Shown piece by piece: positions 11,501-24,333 of a stretch of 64,000 nt of DNA. The stretch lies in the NCBI GenBank assembly GCA_030411725.1, contig MU839829.1:1364001-1428000 (forward strand), given 5' to 3'. The notes beneath the pieces were generated by a model. It had not been told where the DNA came from, searched no databases, and saw only the letters and a program-made list of their open reading frames with translations. Position numbers and translations under genes: made by a program. Source of the DNA: Echria macrotheca. Lineage: Eukaryota > Ascomycota > Sordariomycetes > Sordariales > Schizotheciaceae. Within the stretch, counting starts at the first letter, position 1. The number at the start of each line of letters is the position of its first letter.

Positions 11501-12881
11501 TGGGCGGGACATTTGTTAATGGCGATGTTGATATCACACACAAAAGTTGTGTGAAAATGTTGAAGCGAAAATTGCTTGGCTCACTCACGCATGGCAAGGC
11601 ATGCCGGACATAGTTGAACCGTAGGTCGGCTCGTCGGATGGTGCTGACATGGCGACACCGCCTTCTCTGTGAAGAGCATGACGAGCTTGTGCCTGTAGGC
11701 GGAAAGGCAAGGGAAAAGAAGCTTGGTCTAGGTCTAAGTCTTGCATTCACCGCTTGATCTGAGTCGATGGCTGAGTATGTACGTGTGTGGGTTGCCGGCA
11801 GGCAGCCAGTCAGTCCCTGTATCCCCCATCATCAACATATCGACAAATTCGAAAAGCGGTGCGGTGAGGAGACGACTGGGTCAGGAACCTTTGAAATTCA
11901 AATCGATCCAACAAAGCCATCGTGGTGGGTGGGGTGTGAGGACCCCGACGGCTGGCTGCCCCCTCCCGTCGCCTGTCAACCAGCGGGCGGGGACGTGTCG
12001 TGTGTCACGACAAAACCAACCTGCATGCTCCGTACCCAGGGACCAGAATGTGACTCCCCCCTTTTTCGACTCCGAGGGTCGCTCTGCATCGGGATATATA
12101 TGTTTGCATTTCTGGCTGGCGAGGTCGAGGACGCTTACAGTAGTGGCCATCTGCGATCGCTTTGTGATGTTTCTAAATCTACGCATCGACGCTCAGACTG
12201 CGGGGTAGGATGATAGCGACAACACGGGCTTTGCGGGAAGGCTAACAGGAGGAAAGGCAAAGCAAGGGAGTTTGGGGGGGACCGTCAGCGTTGCCAAACA
12301 AAGAAAATGAGACGCATTTATCGATTCAGCAAATTCCTCCATCGGGCGGGCCTAAAGCGTCTTTTTTTTGTGATTTGGGATGCCCTAGCGAAAACGGCCA
12401 TGGGTTTGACGATCCGGAGCCAGTGATTCGGGCAGGTTGGTGATACGCGCTCAGCAATCGGACACAGACACACATGCCTATTCGCGCGCACACATAAAAG
12501 GCTGTCTAAAACGGTGTGAAGCTGTTATTAGTGGTGATGGCCAACTTGCAAGTGCGGTCAAGGACGAAACAAAAGCGCCCCGCCGCTAGCAGAAGACTTG
12601 GTGCAAGTGCGGGCAGGCGCGGTGAGCTGGCGCACAGCATTGACCAGGGCAGAAAACACCCCACTAACCCCCCTATATTCATAATTGCCCCGCCATCCCT
12701 TGACCCTGTGCTGTTGGTCTACCAGGCCGCATTTTGGCCCAAATTTTTTCCCAGCTCGACCGCCCCTCATAACTTCAAACCTTCCATCTGGTGCCTGCCC
12801 ATTTCTACCTGTTCGCCCGCATTTCATCCACTTCGTCGAAATCGTCCTTTGATGCGAGAACCAGCTTGAGACCTGCCCACG
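8546..12881. other. 4.3-kb intergenic region between rfeG and NMD5
   Basis: No protein gene is supported. The first part may be a long 3' untranslated region of rfeG. A spliceosomal-looking intron lies at 9327-9452 (GTGAGT donor, TACTGAC near the end, CAAACAG acceptor), suggesting a spliced untranslated or non-coding transcript. Short CT/GA stretches at 11310-11350 form a small inverted repeat with 8-bp arms. The last 200 bases are C/T-rich and presumably the NMD5 leader. Confidence 0.45.
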
Positions 12882-15800
12882 ATGGATGCCGCCGCCATTC
12901 AAGCCTGCATCGTCGCCACCCTCGATGCTGACGCCGACGTCCGTCGCAGGGCTGAGCTCCAGTTGAAGCTGGTATGTTGTTGATGTGGGATGGATGCATT
13001 TGTTGTTTTGTGCTCCCGCCCGCCTGCCGCGCGCCCACCCCACAAGGCCTCGAACCCACCACCCAGCGATCGCATCTGTTGTTCTGCCTGCCCATCGCCA
13101 TTGTTATTCATCGCTTTTCTGCTTGCCTGGTTCCTTGCTGGCACACGCTGACCGTGCTCTTTGTCTCAGGCCGAGAACCAACCGACGTTCACCGACGTGC
13201 TCTTGGACATTGTCGAGTCGGAGCCGAATGTCAACATTCAACTTTCCAGTACGAAATCCCCGACGAGATGGTCCCCGATCCGAATGTGGCTAACATGATC
13301 CATCACGCGTCGTGTAGCGGTGATATACCTCAAGAACCGGGTCAACCGCGCCTGGGTTGTTCAGGACCACGTCCCTGTTGAGTCGGTGATACCCGAGGAT
13401 GCGAAGGTTCGATTCCGGGACCGGTTACTACCCGTCCTCGCCAGCTCTCAGGCACGCGTTCGACATCAGCTCGTTCCGATTCTTGGGCGCATCCTCCACT
13501 TTGACTTCCCTGACCGATGGCCGAGCTTTCTGGATTACACCATCCAGCTCCTCAATACTAATGCGCCGTTGTCGGTACTCGCGGGCTTGCAATGCCTCTT
13601 GTCCATTTGCCGCACATACCGCTACAAATCCCACGATACCGACAGCAGGGCTCACATTGACAAGATCATCGAGGCCAGCTTTCCCCGCCTCCTTCTCATC
13701 TGCAATGAGCTGGTGAACCAGGAGAGCGAGGAGGCTGGGGAGATGCTTCATATCGCGCTCAAGACATACAAACACGCTACCTGGGTAGGTGCCGGATGAA
13801 GGAGCTTGTATATTGAGGTCGTTGCTGACAGACGGCGGCAGCTCGAGCTCAGTGATTTCCTCCGCCAAGGACCTGTGAATCTTGGATGGTGTACCATCTT
13901 TCTCCAAACGGTGTCGAAGCCTATACCGGCCGCCGCGATGCAGGAGGACCCCCCAGAGCGTGAGCGCCATCACTGGTGGAAAGCGAAAAAGTGGGCGTAC
14001 TACAACCTCAACCGGTTGTTTAACAGGTACCTCGACCCAATTTCGATGAATAAATAGCTGTGGCAAGCTGACTATGTATACAGGCATGGTAACCCCCAGA
14101 CTTTTGCCGAAAGGACCAGCGAGACGCAAATTCGGTTTGCGAAGGAGTTCACGGCCCAGGTTGCCCCGGAGATTCTCAAGCACTACCTCCAAGAGATTGA
14201 GAAATGGGTCGCCAAAACGATCTGGTTGAGCCGGGCGTGTCTATCGTACACGATTGTCTTCTTGGATGAGTGTATCCGTCCAAAAGAGATGTGGGTGCAC
14301 CTCAAGCCCCATCTCACCAATCTTGTCACGCACTTCATCTTCCCGATCATGTGCCTGACGGAGGAGGATGTCGAGAAGTTTGACGAGGAGCCCGAGGAGT
14401 ATCTGCACCGCAAGTTGAACTACTACGAGGAAGTCACTTCGCCAGACGTGTCGGCCACCAATTTCCTGGTTGCTCTGACAAAAACGCGGAGAAAGCAAAC
14501 CTTTGAGCTTCTGACGTTCATCAACCAGGTCGTTACGCAGTACGAGTCCGCGCCGGAGGCGGAGCGGAATGATATCGCAAAGGAAGGAGCGTTGCGAATG
14601 ATTGGTACTTTGGCGCCGGTCATCCTGGGCAGAAAGTCGCCCATCGCGGACCAGGTCGAATACTTCCTTGTTCGCTATGTTTTCCCCGACTTTACCAGCC
14701 CACAGGGCTTCCTCCGAGCTCGGGCCTGCGATACCGTTGAGAAGTTCGAGCAGCTGGACTTCAAGGACCAGAACAACCTTCTGACGATCTACAAACATAT
14801 CCTTGACTGCATGGCAGACCCCAAACTCCCTGTTCGGGTAACGGCAGCCCTCGCCTTGCAGCCCCTGATCAGGCACGACGTCATCCGAACGAGCATGCAG
14901 GAGAACATCGCTACCATTATGCAGCAGCTGCTGAAGCTGGCCAATGAGGCCGACATTGACGCGTTGGCCAATGTTATGGAGGACTTTGTTGAGGTCTTCG
15001 CTACTGAGCTCACCCCGTTCGCTGTAGCGCTTAGCGAGCAGCTGCGTGATACATATCTCCGTATCGTCAGCCAGCTTCTTGAAAACAACGAGAAGCGTGA
15101 TGACCTGGACAACGACTACGGCGACTTCTTGGACGATAAGAATATTACGGCATTGGGCATTCTACAGACCATTGGCACGCTCATCCTCACGTTGGAGAGC
15201 ACACCAGATGTTCTGTTCCACATCGAGGGCGTATTGATGCCCGTTATCCAGGTGACTCTGGATAACAAGCTATACGGTATGAAGGCCTTTCACCCAGCAC
15301 TCCGACTGTTCCCTTTCTGACTCTGTTACCAGATCTTTTCAATGAAGTGTTTGAGATCATCGACAGCTGTACTTTTTCCGCCAAGCAAATTTCCCCCAAC
15401 ATGTGGACAGCCTTCGAGCTTATCCACAATACATTCAAGAATGGTGCCGAGCTCTACCTCGAGGACATGCTTCCCGCCCTCGACAATTTCGTCCAGTACG
15501 GCGCTCCTCAGCTTACCCAGAGCCCCAAACACGTTGAGGCTCTGTACGAGATGGTGTCCGACATGTTCACCGATGGCAGGGTCAACGGGGTTGACCGTAT
15601 TTGTGCCTGCAAGCTCGCTGAGGCTATGATGCTCAGCCTTCGTGGTCACATTGATACCTGTGTTCACGGGTTCATCAACATGGCGATGGGCGTGCTTGCC
15701 AGCCAGGAGGTCAAAGTCAAGTCGTACCGGATTCATCTCATGGAGATGGTGATCAACGCCATCTACTACAACCCCATTCTCACCCTACAAGTCTTAGAGT

Positions 15801-16634
15801 CTAGCGAGTGGACTAATAAGTTCTTCAGCCTCTGGTTCAGTAGTATGGACTCGTTCTCGCGCGTTCACGACAAGAAGCTATGTATCATGGCAATTGTCGC
15901 ACTCCTCAATCTCTCGCCCGACCAGGTCCCTCAAAGCGTCTCGGTTGGGTGGCCGAGACTGCTGCAGGGAATATCCATCCTATTCAGCAGCCTGCCGCTG
16001 GCTATCAAGAGTAAGTTTCCGTCTCCCAGGCTATTGTCTCATCTGATCTAACGAATGTTCAGACCGCGAAGAAGCTCTTCGGGACGATTTCCACCTCGAC
16101 GGCGGTGCTTATGCATATGATGATGACGACTCCTCGTGGGGCGAGGACACCACCTGGACCGCGGACGAGGAAGACGAAGCGGAGACGGGCGACAAGAAGG
16201 ATGAGAGCACCGCATACCTCGAGTTCCTGAACGAAGAGGTAGAATGCCTTTCTGTGTGGTTCACAATTGACGAAATTCGGTTTGCTAACTGGTGTCGAGC
16301 AGGCATCAAAGTTCAGAGGCTCAGTCGATGGCGGCGAGTATAGTGAAGAGGAGCTCGGCGAGGACAGTGTGCTCTTGGAGTCACCCCTCGACAAGATTGA
16401 CCCGTACACTACGTTCAAATCCTCCCTCATGAGTATGTTTTCCTGTAACTGTCGAGGCGACTTGTCATTAACACAACCCTAGAATTGCAACAGGAGCAAC
16501 CCCAGTTCTATGCGACGCTCACAGCGCATCTCACGGCAGATGAACGGACCATCATCCACGGGGTTTGCGAGCAAGCCGACGCCGCAGTCGCGGTCGCGGT
16601 CCAGCCAAATCCCTTTGCCAATGGCAGTTCTTAG
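12882..16634 (+). CDS. NMD5: Importin-7/8-like karyopherin beta (Nmd5/Sxm1 family)
   Basis: Nuclear import receptor of the importin-beta superfamily, which carries proteins through the nuclear pore under Ran control. Exons: 12882-12971, 13170-13248, 13318-13784, 13842-14026, 14084-15276, 15333-16010, 16063-16238, 16303-16432 and 16483-16634. The product is 1049 aa, the usual size for the family. The N-terminal Ran-binding region contains VIYLKNRVNRAW, then LVPILGRILHFDFPDRWP. The HEAT-repeat body includes FIFPIMCLTEEDVEKFDEEPEEYL and FRARACDTVEKF. Near the C terminus is an acidic stretch (YDDDDSSWGEDTTW) and the end resembles importin-7 (LTADERTIIHGVCEQAD). All eight introns have GT-AG ends and most have a CTAAC or CTGAC branch. 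Exon phases are consistent throughout. Sxm1 is a paralogue in yeast, so NMD5 is the family name rather than proof of one-to-one orthology. Confidence 0.92.
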
Positions 16635-19600
16635 GACACACGCCTTCGGGAGGACTACAGGCGGTACGACCTGAGGTTCAAGGCAAAACGAGATTAACAA
16701 TTTCAAGGTTAGGGTTGGGTGTCGGAAAGACGTTGGAAGGTTCAAAGTCTGGAAAAGGGACCCGAGGCGCGATCGTCGTGAATTCAGAAGGAACAGGAGT
16801 CCCAAAAGTATGGCTCCGTTATAGGTGAGTGCGATGGATTGGTTTGTAATTCGGGCTGGGGTCCTGTGTCGCTTTCGGACTGTGTTTTGTTACCCCAATA
16901 TTCCCCCATGAGCGGAAGAGGTCAGGAGCAGCGGCGGCATAAGAATTAGATGAGTTCAGCACATGAACACGGAAGGTGTTTGTGCGTTGGGCGTAGCTAG
17001 ATTCAGGCGAGGCAACGACCTTTGATCAGCAATATGAGTTGTATGCACCAGAGACGTCCTGGGGTTGTCATGGTTGTTCTGTATGTAGCCAATACTCGAT
17101 CATGATAGCGGTAGCCGTTATTTTTCCGGGTGTTTCCAGATAGAGCGTACACGTGTTCCGTTCAAGGAAAGGAGTAGTGATCCATTCGCCAAGATGTTCC
17201 GACAAGTGGTGGTGAGAAATGAAAAGGGGTGGCAAGTGATTGTTTGTATCGGCTTGGCACCGGCATTACGTTGAAGTCACGAGGGGGCGAGTGCTGGGCC
17301 GGGTTCCGAATTCCGGTGTATATTCTTGTGGAGTTGGAAAGGGGGAGGCTTGGGTTCGTTTGGGTTGGGTTTGGTTGGTTAAGGTTCGGAAGTCGGGGCT
17401 CGGGAGTCGGGAGTTGGGGAGATGGGAGATGGATGTATATATACTTTTGTCGGGACCTTTGGATGGATGCGTGGATGGGTTGATGAGGCCAAGACGGGAG
17501 CGATGTTTTGGCATGGGAGAGGAGGATGTTGTATGGTTTTGGTCTGGGTTGTAAATGGGGGGTGATAGTGTTGAGTGGGAAGTACTGGTGACTTTTGAGG
17601 GGACGCCTGGTGTTTTTGTTGGTGATTGGTGATGGGGCGGGTTAAGGTAGGATGTTTTGAGAACATGTTTGGTGTCACGAAAGTCCGGGATGGGACACAG
17701 CACCAGGGCTGAGAAAAGTTGGAATATACCTATATACCGAGTTACGATGATGGGCGTTTAGGAGGTAGGTAGGTAGGTATTGATTGTACTATTTACAATA
17801 TCAGGTATCAGGTGTGGGACATTGCTTTTTTGGAAGGCAAAGAATCGGTCAAGTTCCGTTGTAGAGAGAGGAAGGTAAGGTCTGAGTAAGCCGGGTGATC
17901 TCGGGGGGCCACGGGGTACGGTAAACGGAGCGGGAAAAAAACATGTGAGAAGTGAGAAGTGATGGGTCAGGGCATTTTGGGGGAGACTGCTTGGTTGCTG
18001 CTTCAGGTGTACCTAGGTAGATAGCGGTAGGTAGGTTCAACTTTCCTCCTGTGAGAGATATAAGATGGTAGGATATGCCGAGGGGTTCACGTCCAGAGGA
18101 TAACAACCGTTAGCAACAATATATGGTGTAGTAGATAGATATCTAATGGATGAGGAGAGGCTCCCGAGCAAAACCACAAGATCAAAGGAGCCGGTGATGA
18201 ACCGAAGGGGACCACCACCACACACACTCCCAAGCACTCGGAAGAGCGGCAGGCTGAGCAGTGAAGCAAGATGGATGTAAGGAACTGGTGATGGGATAGG
18301 GTTGGTAGGTGTATGGTGGTATAGTGACCACAGACCACACACCTCGGCCCCTCCTAGACCCAGTCTCGCGATTGGAGCATTGCTGATAGATATCCTTACC
18401 GCATTTCCTTTCCTCTTGGCCGCCTGCTCACTCACTCACGCAACCCATTCCCGACTTGAACTGCCTACACTAGGTATCTTGCAACACCCCCACGCATTCA
18501 CGCAATGCAAATGTCGTGTTACATTTCCTGCGTCTATTGGTTCGTTTGACTGCTGTTTTTTTCCTCTCACAAAAAATTTTCTCTCTTGGCAGGCAGATTA
18601 TGCATGTTGGATGGCGTGTCTGTTGATGCGTCTGCAATCCCTCAGCTGAGTGAGTGAGGTTCTAGATTTGCTTGGGGAAAATTTTTCGTTGGTGTCGTTC
18701 ATGTGCGAACGGGAAGAGAAGAGAAAGAGGGAATGTGGAATTTGCCCCCCTCCGGGAAGGGGAACCGTGGGATGGGAAAAGAAGAAGTTCTAGAACGACG
18801 AGAGAGATAGCAAGTCGTCATCTGGTTGGTTGGTTCCGATTGCTTTGCTGACTGGAAGATGGATAATCCTCTCTTTTCCCCTGAATATCCTTTTAGGGGT
18901 ATGTCGAGATACATTGGATACATGTAGTGATACTTTTTGTCTGTGACTGTCTTCGCGTATCAGAGGAACTGACGGAAGGATATAGAACGGGAGTAGAAAA
19001 CGCCTAGAAGTGAGGGTTGAAAATGTTCCGAGTCTGGGGGGTGGGCAATGCTGCGGAAGGTAAGGTGTGGGTGTGTGTTCTTCCCCGCTTTCACCTTCTT
19101 CACCTTCGCATCGGGAGCCGCTCTGCAGCAGCGTCCACCTCGTCATCTACCTATCCCGTGTTGTTTGTTGGTCAGGAAGGAGCCACAAGCGAGCGAGGCG
19201 TTTGGAGAAACAGAGAGACGGGATTATGTCCCGTAAAGTTTTCAATCAAGCAGCAGCCGGTCAACCAGGCAGTGAAAGCAAATCAGCCACACTGCCCATG
19301 TTATCAAGCAGCATAGCCAAGTCGGCCTGGATATTACCTCTCTAGAGTTCATCCCCGGATCGATCGATTGCCGTGGCTTGTTCTGTTGGTCTCTTCATCT
19401 TCGTTGAGGCTTGCTTGATGTCGTGTCTCGGCTCTCTCTCTCAATCTCTCTTTCACTTGTGGGTGTAAAGTCGTTTGTCAAGGAAGGCAATCTATGTGTC
19501 GATGTGTGATGACCACGGTCACGCCTAGGTGGTATGGAACGTGCACCGTTGGTCCCAAGATCTTGGAAGAAAAGTCTACCATCTCCGAGGACTGGGCTGG

Positions 19601-21960
19601 GCTGGGGCTGCACCACCGGTTCATCGGATCTTGGTTTTGATGCTTGCTTGATCCTTGTGAGATCACAGGGTCGTCGGACGGCGCGCGAACAGGACCGACC
19701 CCATGCGGGATACCCAGATGGCGTTGCCGCGATTGCCCTCGATTTAGTCTCATAACATGCTGTATGTAGAGAAGGAAAGTGAACCGCTCAGACACCCATG
19801 GAGCAACGGGATTGCTGCGATGCAACTGTATTACTGTGTATATCTCGTCTGTCTAGAATGTGAAGGAGGGGTAAAATCGCATGTGCTGCCCAGCGGTGAC
19901 GTGACGCTCGACAAGCACAACCCAAGACTCGCTTTCGCTTTTGTCACAGCAACTCTCCACACTTTCTCCATACTCCCCACACACAGCGGCGGATGAAAGG
20001 CAAGCCCAGAGAAGAAATGATGCCATGGAGCCCATGACTGCATCCTTCCTTCTATTACCAGGTACGCATATGCTTCGAGAATAACCGAGATGCACCACGC
20101 TACCTATCCAATCCTCCCTCCCTTTTAGCATTCTTCACCTGTGAGCTGTGAAGCCCCTAAGCCTATCTCGGTAACCCGAGCAAGATAACTACACATGTGC
20201 AAACACGGCCGAGGACGGCCGGCCGGCGGCGAGACGCTGCGAGCCGATGGAGTCTTACTGCACTGCTACATACCTCCTACTATGTATAATATTTCCGTCC
20301 CGTTCATCCATTCGTTGAGATATCACCAGCAACGATAGTGGGGAGATCGGATCATGGGATATGGTGGGGGTGAGTAGCGTAGCGGGGAAATGGATGAACC
20401 GACAAGACGGTAAAATCCTTCGTCTGGTGATTCTTTGTTCAGAAAGAAGCTATCCATACTCCACACAAATACCTGATGAGAAAAAGCTAACAAGACTCCA
20501 TGGCGGCGCTTCGGGTCACTGGTGTCTATCCCCCGCCATCCCTTCCTCATCAAGAATAAGCTGCTGTTGTACAACTCGAGAAACCCCTGACATACATTCC
20601 CCAGGGTTGGTTCATCGTTCCTATATGACATGCGCAATGTACGTAGGGGAGAAAAAAACCCAACAACCACAAGAACCAGCGTCATACCCTAAACCTCTTG
20701 GCCCTCCCCCTCTACATCCCCCTCAGCTCAGCACGCAATCCCAACCAATCCCTCCGCCCCGTGACTGACCTCTTGGTTCTTGGTATGCTCTCCTGAACTT
20801 TCCAGAAGCATTCCTCTTTGTCTTTCCCATCCATCCATCATTTTCCAACAGGTACGGATAAACCAGACGGGAATAACTCCTCATCCTCCTTCCCCATCCC
20901 TCCCCGAAAAGAAAAAGTGGAGAAAAACAAAGAAAACACCCCAAGACCTGACTGAGTAAACCAAGACCAAGCCCAGGTCAGGCATATGACGCACCCCCCT
21001 CAATTGTTTGATTATACGTAGAGTATACCCAAGAAAGACAGAGAGAGAAAGAGAGAGAAATGAACACATGACGAAAGACCCAACCCGAATGAACGGGACG
21101 CAAAAAAAAAGGGCCAACAGTAAGCAAAGAACCGGCTGGCTGCCCACACCCACACCTTCCCAACCGATATATTGCGGCACGCACGTCAACGGGACAAGTC
21201 GGGTTCGATAAATACTCCCAAGAAACCCGGGGAATTCTGGAGGGGGGGTAACCGAGGAGGGGGAGACGCAGCCACCACCTCCATCATCATAGACCTTTTG
21301 CGATGCCTTGACTTGATGTTTGTGTAGCCCGCCTATCTCCTACATAGAATTGAAGATCCAGAGATGAGGTTGCAGAAATAACATCCGAAAACATGAACTG
21401 AATGCCTCACTATGCTCCAAGCTAATTCTTGAATCATGTATTTCTGTTTGCTGTGACAATAAATGCCTCCCTTGCCTTATCTCAACCCCCTTTTTTGGAT
21501 CTCACCCAGACAAACATGCCAGGTTCGTACAACAAAAAATCAAGAGAGCCCAGAGTGAGTAATTATGCTACACCCCAAGTTTATCAACTCTCCCACCCCA
21601 AAACAGCCGTATATACGGAGCTTTCTCCCTCAGGAATCTGCGTGATAGAAATGAGCCGCAGGGGCCGACACTGTCCACCCCCTGACTGCCAAACAAACAA
21701 GAGGAAAAAACTCGAGCGCATGCCGACTCTGGTCTTCGATACCAAGGCAAAAAGGGAAAAACATCCACCCCCTCTTGTTGACCCCGATGCTACCCGCCAA
21801 GTGCCCAATGAACAAAGCGCAATGTTGTCTGCAAAACTCCAAAACTCCTCCATGTGTGTAACATAGTAAATCCCGCTTTCCCCCTTTGTGCACCATCTCG
21901 AACCAGTACAATTAAAAGATTGAAATCCACCAAAACAAAGCAAAATAACAAAAAGCCAGT
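16635..21960. other. 5.3-kb non-coding region between convergent genes
   Basis: NMD5 (plus) and the HAL4-type kinase (minus) both end into this stretch. No coding region, tRNA or rRNA is recognised. It is low in complexity: a G/T-rich block around 17280-17640, GGTA-type runs (GGTAGGTAGGTAGGTA near 17764, ACCTAGGTAG near 18012), and purine-rich tracts near 18710-18740 and 21040-21060. A telomere-like GGTTAGGGTTGGGT word lies near 16708. The length is unusual for a convergent pair in a compact fungal genome, so long untranslated regions or a non-coding RNA are possible. Confidence 0.45.
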
Positions 21961-24333
21961 TCAGTAACCGGCACTCCCCGGCATTTTGCCGAGCGAGTGG
22001 CTGCCGAAATCTTTGGGGGGAAGATGATTATGGCAGAACGTCTTGGAACCCCCGCAACGGAGACTCGCCTTCTTAGAGGCATCGATCGTCTGGGAGGGGT
22101 CTTCGTAGCTCTCCAGCTGGCAGCATTCGATGCCCTTGACCCAGCGGTTCTTGACGACCTCGGCCATGGTGATGCGCTTATCGGGGTCGGGATTCAGCAT
22201 TTGGAGCAAGACTCGGCGAAGAGCTGGAGGCTTGATATATAAGTCGAACGGTTGGACACGGGGGTAGTCGGTCTCGGTCAGGGTCGTTTCGCCGTCGGGA
22301 TGCTTCGCCTTCCACTTCTCCCATCCGCACGCAAACATATTATAAGACGATGGCTCCGACGAAACCTCGGCACGGCGCCACAAGGGGGACCCGAAGGTCA
22401 TGTTGATCATAACGATGGCCGAACTCCACACGTCGAGAGCACGGGGGTCGTAATCGCCCGACTTCTTGAGCACCTCGGGGGCAATATACGGCTCGCTTCC
22501 GCAGATGCCCGGGGCACAGCGCCGGATTTCGCCCATGCCCTTGCCGCACATGCCGCCAGCTTCTCGAAGGCCCGGGTGGATGCCCGAAAAGACCTCGCAA
22601 ACGCCAAAGTCAGTGATCTTGAGCTTGCTATCCGAAGTCAGGAGAAGGTTCTCCAGCTTGATATCGCGGTGGGCAATGCCGTTGCAGTGGAGATAGTGGA
22701 CACCCTGTACCAATTGCTTGAACAGACACTGCCGGTCCTTCTCCTTGTCGTCGCCCTTCAGATGCCCTCTGTTCACGAGGGTGAAGAGGTCTCCCTCCTG
22801 GCAATACTCCATGACGTGATTCCATCTGCCGTGGTCGGTACACAGGCGGATCGTCTCGACAATGCCGGGATGGTGTAAACTCTTGGCGACCGTGTATTCC
22901 GACTTGATCTTCTTCTCGTACTCTTCGCGTGTTTCGCTCGACGACTTGCCCCGAAACTCTTTTACTGCGTATAGCTCGCCGGGCGAACCTTTCCTCACCA
23001 TCAGCGTGACCTTGGACGTGGCACCCTTTCCGAGATGCTTGCCGTGCCGACCCAGGAACTTGTGGTGGTATTCGTACTCGGTCGACAATTCCACCACGTC
23101 GACAGTGAAGTCGTCTGGAAGGCTCAAGCTCATGCGGCGTGCCTTGACTCCGGTGCCAGTCTCTGCGGGCATTCCCCATAAGGATCTCTCCATATGAACA
23201 GGGTGGTTCGGGTCGACAACTTGTTCCTGCTTGACCTGCTTGGAGTAGTCGAAACTGCTCGCACGGCGCCTCAGAGGAGGCGAGTTCTTGGTTCCATTCT
23301 TGCTGCCATTGATGTTGGCTACGCGGCTACGGAGACTGAAGCCAGTCGCTGCACGGGACTTTTTCTTATCGGTGAAGAAGACGTCCGAAGTCGGTACGGT
23401 TGGCGTCGATGCCTGCTCCTTAGTCTTGATGACCATCTCTAGCGGCGAACTGGGCGATGGTGGGGTATTCGAGCGGGTAGTAGTCGAGCTCTTGTTCATG
23501 GACCACCGTCGGGTCGGCGGTTTCCTCGCGGCCGTGGCCTCGGGTTGTGTTGCTGCAAGGACAGCCACCTTGTCCGTCTGCGAGTTAGTCCGCTTGAAGA
23601 AGCTAGACATGCTGCGCTTGAAATTCGACGTCGAGCCGCGCGTCGATCGGCGAGATAAAGGCACAGGAGTGGGCTCGTCAGCGGGAGTGGGAGGCAAGGG
23701 AGTTGCTGGCAACGTAGTGCCGGGTCGCTGTGGTGTGCCGGGCTTGTGGGCAGTTGCGTTGTTAGTGGCCGTGTCGATAGTAAGCGGTGCCTTAGCGCTG
23801 GGCGGTGCGCCGGTCCGGACACTGGGGAAAGGGGCGACCTCGTGGTCCGTGTCGACATGCAAGTCGGGGTTGGCCAGTGTGTGAAAGTCCTGCGATTGAC
23901 GACCGCTCACCGGAGTTACAGGCTCGTTTGGCGGCTCGCTCTCGGTCTCATCGCCCTCCTCGAGAATAGAATGCGTAAGGTCGGTGGGAAACTGGCGGGG
24001 TGATGACGAGAGGCTCGAAAAGTTGGAATTAGAATTTGGGTGCGGGGCGGGCTTTTCTATGGCAACGGGCGCCGACGTGCTGGAGGCCGAAGATCCGACC
24101 GGTGTGTGAGCAGACGCGGGTGCGGCCGGCTGGGGGGAGGCTTTGTGGCAAACAAGGTCAGAAGAAGACAACGGAAGGGGCAGCCTCTCATGGCTAAGAT
24201 TAAACAGAGTGAAGATACCTAGAGACGACGTCTGCGTCGCCGCAGCAGCTAGCACCGAGACGGCCATTGTGGGAAGCGCTTCAGCGGGCGGGCGTAGGCC
24301 TGGTAGGGCAGGTGGCATGGGCGAGTGTGCCAA
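21961..24333 (-). CDS. SAT4: HAL4/SAT4-type serine/threonine protein kinase
   Basis: Fungal kinase of the HAL4/HAL5/NPR1 branch, whose yeast members control potassium uptake and plasma-membrane transporter stability. The 790-aa single-exon product has a long Ser/Pro/Thr-rich N-terminal half and a kinase domain from about residue 425. Motifs in order: glycine loop LGKGATSKV, lysine in YAVKEFRGK, HRDIKLENLL near residue 555, ITDFGVCEVF, GSEPYIAPEVL and DVWSSAIVM, all catalytic residues present. Just before the kinase is a basic MSLSLPDDFTVDVVEL segment typical of the Sat4 group. The C-terminal extension has cysteines and KTFCHNHLPPKDFG. The ATG at 24333 is the most upstream in frame. Later ATGs at 24318 and 24267 are alternatives. 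Assignment to the HAL4 subgroup rather than another HAL/NPR kinase is likely but not proven. Confidence 0.85.
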   Translation of the reverse strand: MAHSPMPPALPGLRPPAEALPTMAVSVLAAAATQTSSLGIFTLFNLSHERLPLPLSSSDLVCHKASPQPAAPASAHTPVGSSASSTSAPVAIEKPAPHPNSNSNFSSLSSSPRQFPTDLTHSILEEGDETESEPPNEPVTPVSGRQSQDFHTLANPDLHVDTDHEVAPFPSVRTGAPPSAKAPLTIDTATNNATAHKPGTPQRPGTTLPATPLPPTPADEPTPVPLSRRSTRGSTSNFKRSMSSFFKRTNSQTDKVAVLAATQPEATAARKPPTRRWSMNKSSTTTRSNTPPSPSSPLEMVIKTKEQASTPTVPTSDVFFTDKKKSRAATGFSLRSRVANINGSKNGTKNSPPLRRRASSFDYSKQVKQEQVVDPNHPVHMERSLWGMPAETGTGVKARRMSLSLPDDFTVDVVELSTEYEYHHKFLGRHGKHLGKGATSKVTLMVRKGSPGELYAVKEFRGKSSSETREEYEKKIKSEYTVAKSLHHPGIVETIRLCTDHGRWNHVMEYCQEGDLFTLVNRGHLKGDDKEKDRQCLFKQLVQGVHYLHCNGIAHRDIKLENLLLTSDSKLKITDFGVCEVFSGIHPGLREAGGMCGKGMGEIRRCAPGICGSEPYIAPEVLKKSGDYDPRALDVWSSAIVMINMTFGSPLWRRAEVSSEPSSYNMFACGWEKWKAKHPDGETTLTETDYPRVQPFDLYIKPPALRRVLLQMLNPDPDKRITMAEVVKNRWVKGIECCQLESYEDPSQTIDASKKASLRCGGSKTFCHNHLPPKDFGSHSLGKMPGSAGY

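Noticed and set aside
22628..23179. Second open frame overlapping the kinase gene on the same strand
   Set aside because: It is a shifted-frame shadow of the kinase domain, with no kinase motifs in its own frame.
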